Positions 1 to 6,277 of a stretch of DNA of 7,372 bases are shown piece by piece; position 1 is the first letter of the stretch; each line of letters starts with the position of its first letter. The notes beneath the pieces were generated by a model. That model worked only from the letters and a program-made list of their open reading frames with translations, was not told the DNA's origin and did not search any database. The position numbers and the translations under genes were made by a program. The DNA comes from Sediminispirochaeta sp. (GTDB lineage Bacteria > Spirochaetota > Spirochaetia > DSM-16054 > Sediminispirochaetaceae). Where the stretch lies: positions 1 through 7,372 of the forward strand of contig DSBN01000276.1 in assembly GCA_011046055.1 (NCBI GenBank). Direction: 5' to 3'.

Positions 1-227
1 ACCCCCGCCGCAACCAAACCGCCGACCACCCCAAGCCAGACATTTTCATCTACCGTGAGAATCCCCGGAAAAATCAACGCGCCTAAAGCAGCATAGGGAA
101 TATTCTTGAGCATCCGTACCAGGCGGGGGGGGAGTTTTTCCTTATCAATGAGGACGAAAGGCAGCAGTCGCGGAATATAAGTGACCAAAGCCATCCCGAA
201 GATCAAGAGCCAGACCGAGTAATTCAT
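1..227 (-). CDS. azlD: AzlD-family membrane protein, small subunit of AzlCD amino acid exporter (partial, C-terminus outside window)
   Basis: About 75 N-terminal residues are visible (MNYSVWLLIFGMALVTYIPR...) before the window ends; AzlD proteins are usually about 100-110 residues, so roughly a quarter to a third is missing. The N-terminus is a hydrophobic helix followed by the family-typical 'TYIPRLLPFVL' and 'RMLKNIPYAALGAL' segments, with another hydrophobic stretch after 'DENVW'. Known for the family: AzlD works with AzlC to export branched-chain amino acids and toxic analogues such as azaleucine across the cytoplasmic membrane. The ATG at 227-225 overlaps the azlC stop in an ATGA arrangement (227-224), and a good Shine-Dalgarno (GGGAGAAG, 232-239) lies inside the end of azlC, so translation is probably coupled. 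The family call is firm; the substrate is inferred. Confidence 0.85.
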   Translation of the reverse strand, partial: MNYSVWLLIFGMALVTYIPRLLPFVLIDKEKLPPRLVRMLKNIPYAALGALIFPGILTVDENVWLGVVGGLVAAG

Positions 228-940
228 ACATCTTCTCCCGCTTGAAGTTTTGGCTGAAAAAGTTCCATCAAAAGTACCGCCCCCACCGTAGCGCCGATGA
301 TCGCCCAGCCGGAAGCCATGATCTGGCCGAAACCGTAGTTCAGCCCTCCGGCGGTAAGGGCCAAGAACAGCGCGCGGCGGTGCTTCCTGACGCTGGGAAT
401 CAGGAGCCCAATGAACATGGCGTAGAGGGCGATGCTCATCCCCGCCTGGACCGCCTCGGGGAGCAAGGAACCGGCGACAAAGCCGAGGCCGGAGTTCAGC
501 ACCCAGCTGGAATAGGCCATACCGGCGACGCCGAAGAGGAAGGGGGAAGAGAGACGCCCCTCTCTCACAGCGGAGACGGCGAAGACCTCGTCGGTGATCC
601 CGAAGGCGTAGATGAGTCGGCGGTAGAGTGGTTCGGGGAGGGCTTTTTCATGGATAGTCATGCTCATCAGCATGTGGCGGATGTTTACGATGAAGGTGGA
701 AAATACGATCTCGATGACTCCGACGCCGAGTCCGATCATCCCCAGGGCCATGAATTGGGAGGCTCCGGCGAAAACGAAGATGCTCATCCCCATGGTCTGG
801 ATGAGGCTGAGGCCGGTGTTTTTGCCCAACAGGCCGAAGGCCAGGGCGATGGGCATATAGCCCAGGGCGATGCTAACCCCGGCTTTGACCCCATGGCTGA
901 AGGTCGTGGCCGGTTCGGTGATGGTGTCGTGTAATTCCAT
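224..940 (-). CDS. azlC: AzlC-family membrane permease, large subunit of AzlCD amino acid exporter
   Basis: A 238-residue, strongly hydrophobic protein of normal AzlC length. Family landmarks appear in order: 'GYMPIALAFG' (about 27-36), 'MSIFVFAGASQFMALGMIG' (52-70), 'FIVNIRHMLMS' with the conserved N-x-R-H (86-89), and 'TDEVFAV' (116-122), then several more membrane segments. With AzlD it forms an exporter of branched-chain amino acids in characterised members; the substrate here is not known. The ATG at 940-938 has a modest GGAAA Shine-Dalgarno four bases upstream and follows the citG stop by 16 nt with no terminator visible, so it is probably transcribed with the citrate lyase genes. That linkage is unusual because no obvious biochemical step joins citrate cleavage to branched-chain amino acid export. 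It may be a passenger gene or may serve a different, related solute. Confidence 0.92.
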   Translation of the reverse strand: MELHDTITEPATTFSHGVKAGVSIALGYMPIALAFGLLGKNTGLSLIQTMGMSIFVFAGASQFMALGMIGLGVGVIEIVFSTFIVNIRHMLMSMTIHEKALPEPLYRRLIYAFGITDEVFAVSAVREGRLSSPFLFGVAGMAYSSWVLNSGLGFVAGSLLPEAVQAGMSIALYAMFIGLLIPSVRKHRRALFLALTAGGLNYGFGQIMASGWAIIGATVGAVLLMELFQPKLQAGEDV

Positions 941-956
941 AGTGTTTCCGATCAGT

Positions 957-1889
957 TCATATTGCTGCGAGCAATCTATCCAGAAAGAGACTCAGAGCCA
1001 GTAAGTCGGCGCTGCCGCCGCAGCTGATGCCCCGATCATTGCAGTCTCGGTTCATCGCCTCTATAAATCTTCGGCCTTCGCGGCTCAGCACTCCGCCTCG
1101 CCGCAGCGCTTCGGCCGCCCAAATCCGCAGGTGTCGCAGGGCTGGGTAGCCGCCGCGGGAGAGCACGGTGCTGTCTTCGACCACCAGTATCAGGTGGAGG
1201 AGAAGGTGCTGAGCAATGCTGTCCAGATCGATGATACCGTATTGGCGCAAGCTTTGCAGCAGCGGCAGTGACACGGTGAGGACGGCGGGAAATCCCGCCT
1301 CCGCCTCGCCGCGGATTCCGCTCACTCCATAGTGATAGTACAGTTTTTCACCGGCCGTCAAGGGGCGCTGCTTTTTTTCCGTCAGTGGTACGGCGAGCTC
1401 CCGGGAGACGATGCCCCGAACCATTTCCGCGGCGCAGTGCAGGATTTCCCGGGGTTCCGGGGCGTTGCGAGAGCGCCACGACGGCGAGAGCCGCTGCGCA
1501 TTGCGGTAGCCGGCGGCGGTGGCCACGAGACCGAGGGAGAAGATTGCCCCTTTGTGGGTATTGACTCCGCCGGTAGCCTCGAACATCGCCGATTCGGCCT
1601 GGAGACCGATTTTGCGGGCGGCGCCAAAAGCTGCTTTCGGGGCAAGTGATTCCAGGCGGCTTTCGAAGCCCCGCTCGTACATGCCCTGAAAATACCCCTC
1701 CAGGACCTCGGCGCTGCGGTAAAAGGTCTCCAGGTCCATGTCGGTGTGGGCGCCGGAGTCGAAGCGGTCGACCAAGCCCGGTTTGGGGCCCGCCCATGCT
1801 TCATCCCGGAGGGCTGAGGCGGCCAGGGTGCCGATGTCTTGAGAGAAGAGTTCCCGTGGGATAGCCTCACTTTTAACCAGTGGGGTCAT
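957..1889 (-). CDS. citG: Triphosphoribosyl-dephospho-CoA synthase
   Basis: CitG joins 3'-dephospho-CoA to the ribose of ATP, releasing adenine, to make 2'-(5''-triphosphoribosyl)-3'-dephospho-CoA, the prosthetic-group precursor of citrate lyase. The 310-residue protein is close to the usual length of about 290 and carries the family motifs: PKPGLVDR (35-42), GAHTDM (46-51), TGGVNTHKGAIFSLG (106-120), YGVSGIRGEAEAGFP (187-201), SRGG (244-247) and GGSADLLA (291-298). The frame is open upstream to 2054, but the ATG at 1889-1887 is chosen because homology begins just after it and an AGGA Shine-Dalgarno lies at 1898-1901 with an 8-nt spacer. The gene overlaps the end of citX by 17 nt. The spacer is an almost pure A run that also encodes the Lys-Lys near the C-terminus of CitX. 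The related malonate decarboxylase protein MdcB is an alternative, excluded by the surrounding cit genes. Confidence 0.95.
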   Translation of the reverse strand: MTPLVKSEAIPRELFSQDIGTLAASALRDEAWAGPKPGLVDRFDSGAHTDMDLETFYRSAEVLEGYFQGMYERGFESRLESLAPKAAFGAARKIGLQAESAMFEATGGVNTHKGAIFSLGLVATAAGYRNAQRLSPSWRSRNAPEPREILHCAAEMVRGIVSRELAVPLTEKKQRPLTAGEKLYYHYGVSGIRGEAEAGFPAVLTVSLPLLQSLRQYGIIDLDSIAQHLLLHLILVVEDSTVLSRGGYPALRHLRIWAAEALRRGGVLSREGRRFIEAMNRDCNDRGISCGGSADLLALSLFLDRLLAAI

Positions 1890-2406
1890 TTTTTTTATCC
1901 TGGCCAAAATAGCTGAGTAGGAGGTGGTCCAAGTAGCTCCTGATTTCATCGGGGCTGTGGCGCCGGGATCGGGCGCACTCGAAGGCTGGCTGGTCGCAGA
2001 GAAAGCAGCGTCGGCGGGGTTGATGAAGTTCGTCCCGACGCAGCGTCCTGCCACGAGTGTCGTAAACGTCGAAGTCGAAGAGCCGGCCCAGGGGGTGGGA
2101 TTCTTCGAGTCGGATGCAGAGCTCCTTGAGTTTGAGCGCTTCCCCCCGAATCATGAACAGAGCCTCCCGTCCGCAGGGGCCGTAGACAATGTTTGTGCGG
2201 AGGATGTTCAAGTTTTCCCGGGACAGAAGCTCCAGCAGGGCTTGTTCTCCGGATTTGTGCGCTGGAACGTACCCGGGGTCATCCTTGTCGGGTCCGGGTA
2301 TGTTGAGGGTGAAGGCTATCACCGGGAGGCCGAACTCCCGTTGGAGACGGCTGCGGGTTGCGGCGCGGGCCTCTCGGCGCGACAGGAGGGCGTGCAGTTT
2401 ATTCAT
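1873..2406 (-). CDS. citX: Apo-citrate lyase phosphoribosyl-dephospho-CoA transferase (holo-ACP synthase)
   Basis: CitX transfers the phosphoribosyl-dephospho-CoA group from the CitG product to the serine of the acyl carrier subunit CitD, releasing pyrophosphate. The 177-residue protein has normal family length. Visible signatures are the N-terminal 'LLSRREARAATRSRLQREFGLPVIAFTLNIPGP', 'GRLFDFDVYDTRGRTLRRDEL' (107-127) and the Cys-rich 'RRRCFLCDQPAFECARSRRH' (131-150) with C134, C137, C144 and H150. The ATG at 2406-2404 directly abuts the citF stop (TAAATG), and only a weak AGG at 2418-2420 lies upstream, so translation probably depends on ribosomes finishing citF. The gene runs 17 nt into citG. 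In some bacteria CitX and CitG are one bifunctional protein; here they are separate but overlapping. Confidence 0.94.
   Translation of the reverse strand: MNKLHALLSRREARAATRSRLQREFGLPVIAFTLNIPGPDKDDPGYVPAHKSGEQALLELLSRENLNILRTNIVYGPCGREALFMIRGEALKLKELCIRLEESHPLGRLFDFDVYDTRGRTLRRDELHQPRRRCFLCDQPAFECARSRRHSPDEIRSYLDHLLLSYFGQDKKNDPTG
1898..1901 (-). promoter_or_regulatory. Ribosome binding site for citG, with A-rich spacer
   Basis: AGGA in the sense strand is followed by T and seven A residues before the ATG at 1889-1887, an 8-nt spacer. With the A of the ATG the run is A8 (1889-1896). The site lies within the citX coding sequence and supports this start over the long open upstream extension of the frame. 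Confidence 0.65.
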
Positions 2407-3945
2407 TTAGTCTTTTACCTGGTGAATCACATCGAGGATGGTTCCATCGCGGTACTCCACCACGCCGACTATCTTTTTTTCAAACTGCACCGGTTCGGGG
2501 CGGCCGGTGACTTTTTCAGCCTTCTGGTACAGCTCTTCGATGCTGTAGAGGGGCAGATGCTTGGTTTTCAGGCGGTCGTAAATGTCCCGTCGCCGGGGGT
2601 TCACCGCTACCCCGTAGTCGGTGACCAGTACATCGGCGGTCTCACCGGGGGTGATGACGGTGTTCACCCGGTCGACCACCGTCGCACTGCGCCCGCGAAA
2701 GAGCGGGGCTACAATCACCGAGATGCCCGCGCCGATGGCGGTGTCGGAGTGGCCGCCGGAGGCTCCCCGGATCACGCCGTCGGAGCCGGTGAGCACGTTC
2801 ACGTTGAAATCGGTGTCGATTTCCATGGCGCTGAGGATGACCACGTTGATTTTGTTGGTGGCGCAGCCTTTGTTGTGAGGGTTGGCGTAGTAGGAGGCGT
2901 CGATCTCGGTGTGGTAGCGGTTCTCCCCGATGGAGCGGATTGCCTCCTGGTCGAAGCTCTGCACGTCCAGAAGCCGTTTGATCAGCCCCTCCTCGTGGAG
3001 TCGGACGATGCTGCCGGTGATCCCGCCCAGGGCGAAACTGGCGGTGTAGCCCTTGCGGAGCATTACGTCCCTCATGAAGTTGCTGACCGCCAGGGAGATG
3101 CTGCCCGATCCAGTCTGAAGGGAGAAGCCGTCCTCCATGTAACCGGAGTGCTCGATCACATGGGTGGCGTATTCGGCGATCAAAATGTCACGGGGGTTGC
3201 GGGTCATCCGCAAGGCGCCGGAGCTTATCCCCTCGGGGTCGCCGATCTGATCGACCTGCACTATGTAGTCCACGTGATCCTGGTGGATGCTGAAGGGGGT
3301 GTTGGGGTACTCCACCAGATTGTCGGTGATCAGAACCACCTTCTCAGCGTATTCGGCGTCCACCATGGCGTAGCCGAGGCTGCCGCAGGCCGAAGGGCCG
3401 GTGTAGCCGTTGGCGTTGCCGTAGACGTCACTGGAGGGAACTCCCAGAAAAGCGATGTCGACCTTCAGCTCTCCCGATTCGATCATCCGTGCCCGGCCTC
3501 CGTGGGTGTGAAAGAGGACCGGCGTTTCCATCAGACCGTGTGAGACCTCTTCGGCCAGCTTGTCCCGCAGACCGCTGGTGATCAGACGGCTGACCACCCC
3601 GTTCTTGATATGGCGAATCAGAGGGTTGTGAGCCCGGGTCAGCGAGCTGGAGGCGAGGGTGAGGTTCTTGATTCCCAGGTTGGCGATGACGTCCATCACC
3701 ATGTTCAGGACCATGTCGCCGTCCCGCAGGTGGTGGTGGAAGGAGACACACATTCCATCCCGAAGACCGCTCTTGAGAATCGCCTGCTCCAGGCTCTCGA
3801 CGATTTTGTTGAGCCGGGGGAGAGTGCGGGAGCCTTTCTGCTTCCGTACCAGTGGAGTGTTGGCGAAGGCGCCTTCAAAGTGTTTGATCTCCTTGAACCC
3901 GGGTATCTTGCTTGGGATATCGCGTCCGGCGGCCTTTTTAGGCAT
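2407..3945 (-). CDS. citF: Citrate lyase alpha subunit (acetyl-ACP:citrate ACP-transferase)
   Basis: CitF exchanges the acetyl group on the CitD thioester for citrate, giving citryl-ACP and free acetate; it belongs to the CoA-transferase superfamily. The 512-residue protein matches the usual length of about 510 residues. Conserved blocks include 'SFHHHLRDGDMVLN' (68-81), 'LFHTHGGRARMIESGELKVDIAFLG', 'GPSACGSLGYAMVDA', 'QTGSGSISLAVS', 'FALGGITGSIVRLH', 'NKGCATNKINVV' and 'LTGSDGVIRGASGGHSDTAIGAG' towards the C-terminus. An in-frame ATG at 3969 would add eight residues but has no Shine-Dalgarno; the ATG at 3945-3943 has AGGAGG six bases upstream and is preferred. The gene overlaps the end of citE by 8 nt, and its TAA abuts the citX ATG. 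It appears intact. Confidence 0.97.
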   Translation of the reverse strand: MPKKAAGRDIPSKIPGFKEIKHFEGAFANTPLVRKQKGSRTLPRLNKIVESLEQAILKSGLRDGMCVSFHHHLRDGDMVLNMVMDVIANLGIKNLTLASSSLTRAHNPLIRHIKNGVVSRLITSGLRDKLAEEVSHGLMETPVLFHTHGGRARMIESGELKVDIAFLGVPSSDVYGNANGYTGPSACGSLGYAMVDAEYAEKVVLITDNLVEYPNTPFSIHQDHVDYIVQVDQIGDPEGISSGALRMTRNPRDILIAEYATHVIEHSGYMEDGFSLQTGSGSISLAVSNFMRDVMLRKGYTASFALGGITGSIVRLHEEGLIKRLLDVQSFDQEAIRSIGENRYHTEIDASYYANPHNKGCATNKINVVILSAMEIDTDFNVNVLTGSDGVIRGASGGHSDTAIGAGISVIVAPLFRGRSATVVDRVNTVITPGETADVLVTDYGVAVNPRRRDIYDRLKTKHLPLYSIEELYQKAEKVTGRPEPVQFEKKIVGVVEYRDGTILDVIHQVKD

Positions 3946-4843
3946 GGGCGGCCTCCTCTTGGATTTCATCGAGGTAGAGGCCCGAGACGTGGGCCAGCTC
4001 TAGGGTACGGCGGGCCCTCTCGACAACGGGTTTGTCCACCATTCTGCCGTTCAGCGTGGCTACCCCGCTGCCCTCCTCTTCGGCGGCTTCAATAGCGCGG
4101 ATGACCCGCCGGGCGTGGTTGATCTCCTCGATGCTGGGGGTGTAGATCTCGTGGACGATGCCGACCTGGCGGGGGTTGATCACCGACTTGCCGTCGAAGC
4201 CCATCCCCTTGATCAGCTCCACCTCTCGGCGAAAGCCCGCCTCGTCGTTGACGTCGGCGAAGACGCTGTCGATCACGTGGAGCCCCGCCGCCCGGCCGGC
4301 CAGAAGTATCTCCTGACGGGCGGTGAAGAGCTCGGTGCCCTCCCGGCTGCGGGTGGTGTGAAGGTTGGTCACGAAGTCTTCGGCGCCGAAGGCAACCCCA
4401 ACCAAGCGGTCGCTGGCCTCGGTGATACGGCTCACGTTGACCACCCCTCGGGCGTTTTCGATGGCCGCGAAGAGTTTGATTTCGTTCTTTGGGAGGCCCA
4501 GTTTTTTTTCCAAAATACCGAGTTTTTCATCCGCCTCCATGATATCCTCGGGACTTTCGGTCTTTGGGAGCCGGATGACGTCGGGGCGGGCGCGGACCAT
4601 CGCCTCCAGGTCGTCCTCTCCATAGGGGCTGTGGAGGGAGTTTATCCGGACCACCGTCTCGGTGTTTTCGTAGTCGATACATTTGAGGGCGCGAAAGATC
4701 AGAAAGCGGGCGGCGTCCTTCTCATGGACCGAGACCGAATCTTCCAGGTCGAACATCACCGAATCGGCCCGGTAGATGTGGGCATCCTTGACCATATTGG
4801 GGTTGTTGCCCGGGACGTAGAGCATGGTTCGGCGTAGTTTCAT
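3938..4843 (-). CDS. citE: Citrate lyase beta subunit (citryl-ACP oxaloacetate-lyase)
   Basis: CitE cleaves citryl-ACP to acetyl-ACP and oxaloacetate, a Mg2+-dependent retro-aldol step in a TIM barrel of the HpcH/HpaI/CitE family. The 301-residue protein has normal length. Motifs in order are VPGNNPNM (10-17), FDLEDSV (31-37), RINS (66-69, substrate-binding Arg66), RLPKTES (91-97), AAIENARGV (126-134, with likely metal ligand E129), FGAEDF (152-157, with D156) and GFDGKSVINPRQV (215-227). A TTG five codons earlier is in frame but sits inside the Shine-Dalgarno, so the ATG at 4843-4841 is the start; GGAGGAG lies just upstream. It overlaps the citD stop as ATGA (4843-4840), indicating coupled translation of two subunits needed in equal numbers. 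An A8 run (4502-4509 on the given strand) encodes Glu-Lys-Lys and looks incidental. Confidence 0.97.
   Translation of the reverse strand: MKLRRTMLYVPGNNPNMVKDAHIYRADSVMFDLEDSVSVHEKDAARFLIFRALKCIDYENTETVVRINSLHSPYGEDDLEAMVRARPDVIRLPKTESPEDIMEADEKLGILEKKLGLPKNEIKLFAAIENARGVVNVSRITEASDRLVGVAFGAEDFVTNLHTTRSREGTELFTARQEILLAGRAAGLHVIDSVFADVNDEAGFRREVELIKGMGFDGKSVINPRQVGIVHEIYTPSIEEINHARRVIRAIEAAEEEGSGVATLNGRMVDKPVVERARRTLELAHVSGLYLDEIQEEAAHA
3952..3957 (-). promoter_or_regulatory. Ribosome binding site deciding the citF start
   Basis: A perfect AGGAGG in the sense strand lies six bases before the ATG at 3945-3943, inside the last codons of citE. It favours this start over the in-frame ATG at 3969, which has no purine-rich site upstream. 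Confidence 0.8.
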
Positions 4844-5136
4844 TGAATCTCCTCCCAACGAAGAGATTGGATACCCGCCGCTCGGTAGAGGGCCGTCTCC
4901 AAGCGCGCCTGAATGACGCAGTCCAAGGCGCCGCGGTCGTCCACATCCACCAGCGCGGAGTTGACCTCCATCCGTTCCAGAATGTCTTCGATCTGGCGTC
5001 GAATGTGGCGGCCGAACCGCTTCTCCACAATACTCTTCAGCTTGATCTCCACTCTATTTTCGCTGTGGCCCTTGACGGTGATCATCACGTCGCTGGACTC
5101 CAGGGTCCCGGCCTTGCCGGTACGGATCAGATTCAT
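4840..5136 (-). CDS. citD: Citrate lyase gamma subunit (acyl carrier protein)
   Basis: CitD is the acyl carrier subunit that bears the phosphoribosyl-dephospho-CoA prosthetic group and shuttles acetyl and citryl groups between CitF and CitE. At 98 residues it matches known CitD proteins. The modification site is in 'AGTLESSDVMITV', with Ser14 in the position known to carry the prosthetic group. Further family features are 'SIVEKRFGRHIRRQIEDILE' and 'DRGALDCVIQARLETALYRAA' in the C-terminal half. The ATG at 5136-5134 has a GGGGGAG Shine-Dalgarno just upstream, in the 28-nt gap after citC, and the stop overlaps the citE start by 4 nt. Confidence 0.97.
   Translation of the reverse strand: MNLIRTGKAGTLESSDVMITVKGHSENRVEIKLKSIVEKRFGRHIRRQIEDILERMEVNSALVDVDDRGALDCVIQARLETALYRAAGIQSLRWEEIQ
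4849..4855 (-). promoter_or_regulatory. Ribosome binding site deciding the citE start
   Basis: GGAGGAG in the sense strand lies about five bases before the ATG at 4843-4841, within the last codons of citD. The upstream in-frame TTG at 4858-4856 sits at the edge of this site and so cannot use it. Confidence 0.8.
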
Positions 5137-5164
5137 GGCTCCCCCTTTATTTTGCTCATCGTCG

Positions 5165-6259
5165 TCAGTGACGGCGGTCTTTTTCTTTTTTTAGCCGCTC
5201 GATGACCGGCCGTGCCTCCGCGCTGCCGAGGTAACGCCAGGTAGTCTCAGGCACTATTTTCTTCACCTCGTCCATACGCTCCTGCCGGATGAGATCCCGT
5301 ACGGTGGAGGCGCTGACCGCCCGTCCCCCCTGCTCCAGCCGGTGGATCTCCTCCAGTTCGATCCCGTAGGTCGGGAGAATATCCTTCATCGCTCGGTTGT
5401 AAGCGGCGGTCACCGGACAGTAGGGCTCATGCCCCACCATTCTCCGCTTGATACCGAACAGCGGCGCGATCCGTGAGGCGAATATATGCAGATCGAGCCC
5501 CGCGTGGGTTCGCACGATGTCGTCGGGATTGCGGATAAAGTAAGTGGGAAAGGTAGCGCTGGAGATAATATACGGTCCCCCCGGATGTACCCGAACGTTG
5601 GAAAGGTCCGCGGTGCCCTCTCGGACCATCCGCAAACGGTGCGCCGCGGGAAAGAGCGAACGATCCTCGGAAACCACGAAGAGGTGGACCACTCCCCGAC
5701 TCTCATCGACTGTCGAGCCGTACAGTTCCTCCGCTCGGCGGGAGGCCTGCTCCACCAGGTAGCGATGCCCCTTGGTGAAGGGGTTGCAGTTCATCACCAG
5801 AGCGACGTTAGCCGCCTCAGTGGCTGAGCGTTCTTGGTCAGCGCCCTCGCTCATAGCCCACTCCAGCAGCCCGCCGCCGGGTTTTTCCAGCAGTACGATC
5901 TCCTCGGGGTACTCGCCGACGCTTTGAAAACCCAGATCCTCAAAGGCCGCGCGGTTACGGGGCCGGGAGAAAACGAAAAGACGTTCCCGATTTCTCCGGT
6001 AGGCTTCCATTTCCAGATGGCTGACGATGGTGTTGGTCAGGGCCAGGCCTTGAAACTCGGGCTCAACCCCCACGCACTTGATCACCCCCCCGGCCAGGGA
6101 GCCGGTGGCCACAATGCGCGAGCCCTCTTTCATCACCACCGTGTAGTCCACGTCGCTGTCGTAAGACAAAGAAAGCCGGTGGAGGAAATCCTCTACCGGC
6201 TTTCGTTCAGCAGTTTCGTCAGTTTGTATAATTTCGGTATTAAATCCGTAGTCGCCCAT
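5165..6259 (-). CDS. citC: [Citrate (pro-3S)-lyase] ligase (citrate lyase acetylating enzyme)
   Basis: CitC uses acetate and ATP (giving AMP and PPi) to acetylate the thiol of the CitD prosthetic group, turning inactive deacetyl-citrate lyase into the active enzyme. The 364-residue protein is slightly longer than the usual 340-355. The N-terminal part (about 35-125) is a GNAT-like domain ('IKCVGVEPEFQGLALTNTIVSHLE', 'FVFSRPRNRAAFEDLGF'). The C-terminal part (about 150-325) is a cytidylyltransferase-like nucleotide-binding domain with 'VMNCNPFTKGHRYLVEQAS' (KGH at 163-165) and the closing 'VSASTVRDLI' (315-324). The ATG at 6259-6257 lies 18 nt after the proS stop and has only a weak purine-rich site (GAAAG) before it. 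A long inverted repeat falls within codons 19-30. The Lys-rich C-terminus (KKEKDRRH) ends 28 nt before citD. Confidence 0.95.
   Translation of the reverse strand: MGDYGFNTEIIQTDETAERKPVEDFLHRLSLSYDSDVDYTVVMKEGSRIVATGSLAGGVIKCVGVEPEFQGLALTNTIVSHLEMEAYRRNRERLFVFSRPRNRAAFEDLGFQSVGEYPEEIVLLEKPGGGLLEWAMSEGADQERSATEAANVALVMNCNPFTKGHRYLVEQASRRAEELYGSTVDESRGVVHLFVVSEDRSLFPAAHRLRMVREGTADLSNVRVHPGGPYIISSATFPTYFIRNPDDIVRTHAGLDLHIFASRIAPLFGIKRRMVGHEPYCPVTAAYNRAMKDILPTYGIELEEIHRLEQGGRAVSASTVRDLIRQERMDEVKKIVPETTWRYLGSAEARPVIERLKKEKDRRH
6171..6204 (-). repeat. Near-perfect inverted repeat (hairpin) inside the 5' end of citC
   Basis: Read on the transcribed (minus) sense, GAAAGCCGGTAGAGGA is followed after two bases by TCCTCCACCGGCTTTC, its reverse complement at 15 of 16 positions (one A-C mismatch, 6194 against 6181). 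With a realistic four-base loop (AUUU) the stem has 14 pairs. The U-rich stretch UUUGUCUU follows directly in the mRNA sense, so the element resembles an intrinsic terminator with an interrupted U tract. It lies within codons 19-30 of citC, starting about 55 nt after the start codon. Pairing is directly visible; a role in termination or attenuation is inferred. Confidence 0.75.
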
Positions 6260-6277
6260 ACGCTTTCAGGCTCTATA

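Noticed and set aside
242..934. 230-codon open frame on the plus strand opposite azlC.
   Set aside because: It mirrors the membrane protein gene, with Asp/Gly/His-rich translation and no recognisable domain.
1890..2054. Extension of citG upstream to give a 365-residue protein.
   Set aside because: The extra 55 residues lie wholly within citX in another frame, show no homology to CitG, and lack a ribosome binding site; the internal ATG has one.
1924..3543. Long open frame (539 codons) on the plus strand opposite citF and citX.
   Set aside because: It is antisense to two clearly homologous genes, its translation has low-complexity Gly/Val/Asp-rich composition and matches no family I know. GC-rich codon bias explains it.
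5133..5159. Eight-codon mini-frame (MSKIKGEP) in the citC-citD gap whose stop overlaps the citD ATG.
   Set aside because: It has no ribosome binding site and its own codons consist largely of the citD Shine-Dalgarno, so it is probably chance.
5180..5192. In-frame A AAA AAA G heptamer at the end of citC, a possible -1 frameshift site.
   Set aside because: A shift would only replace the last few residues with about 17 others, ending at the citD start. No stimulatory structure is evident, and the run is explained by the Lys-rich tail.
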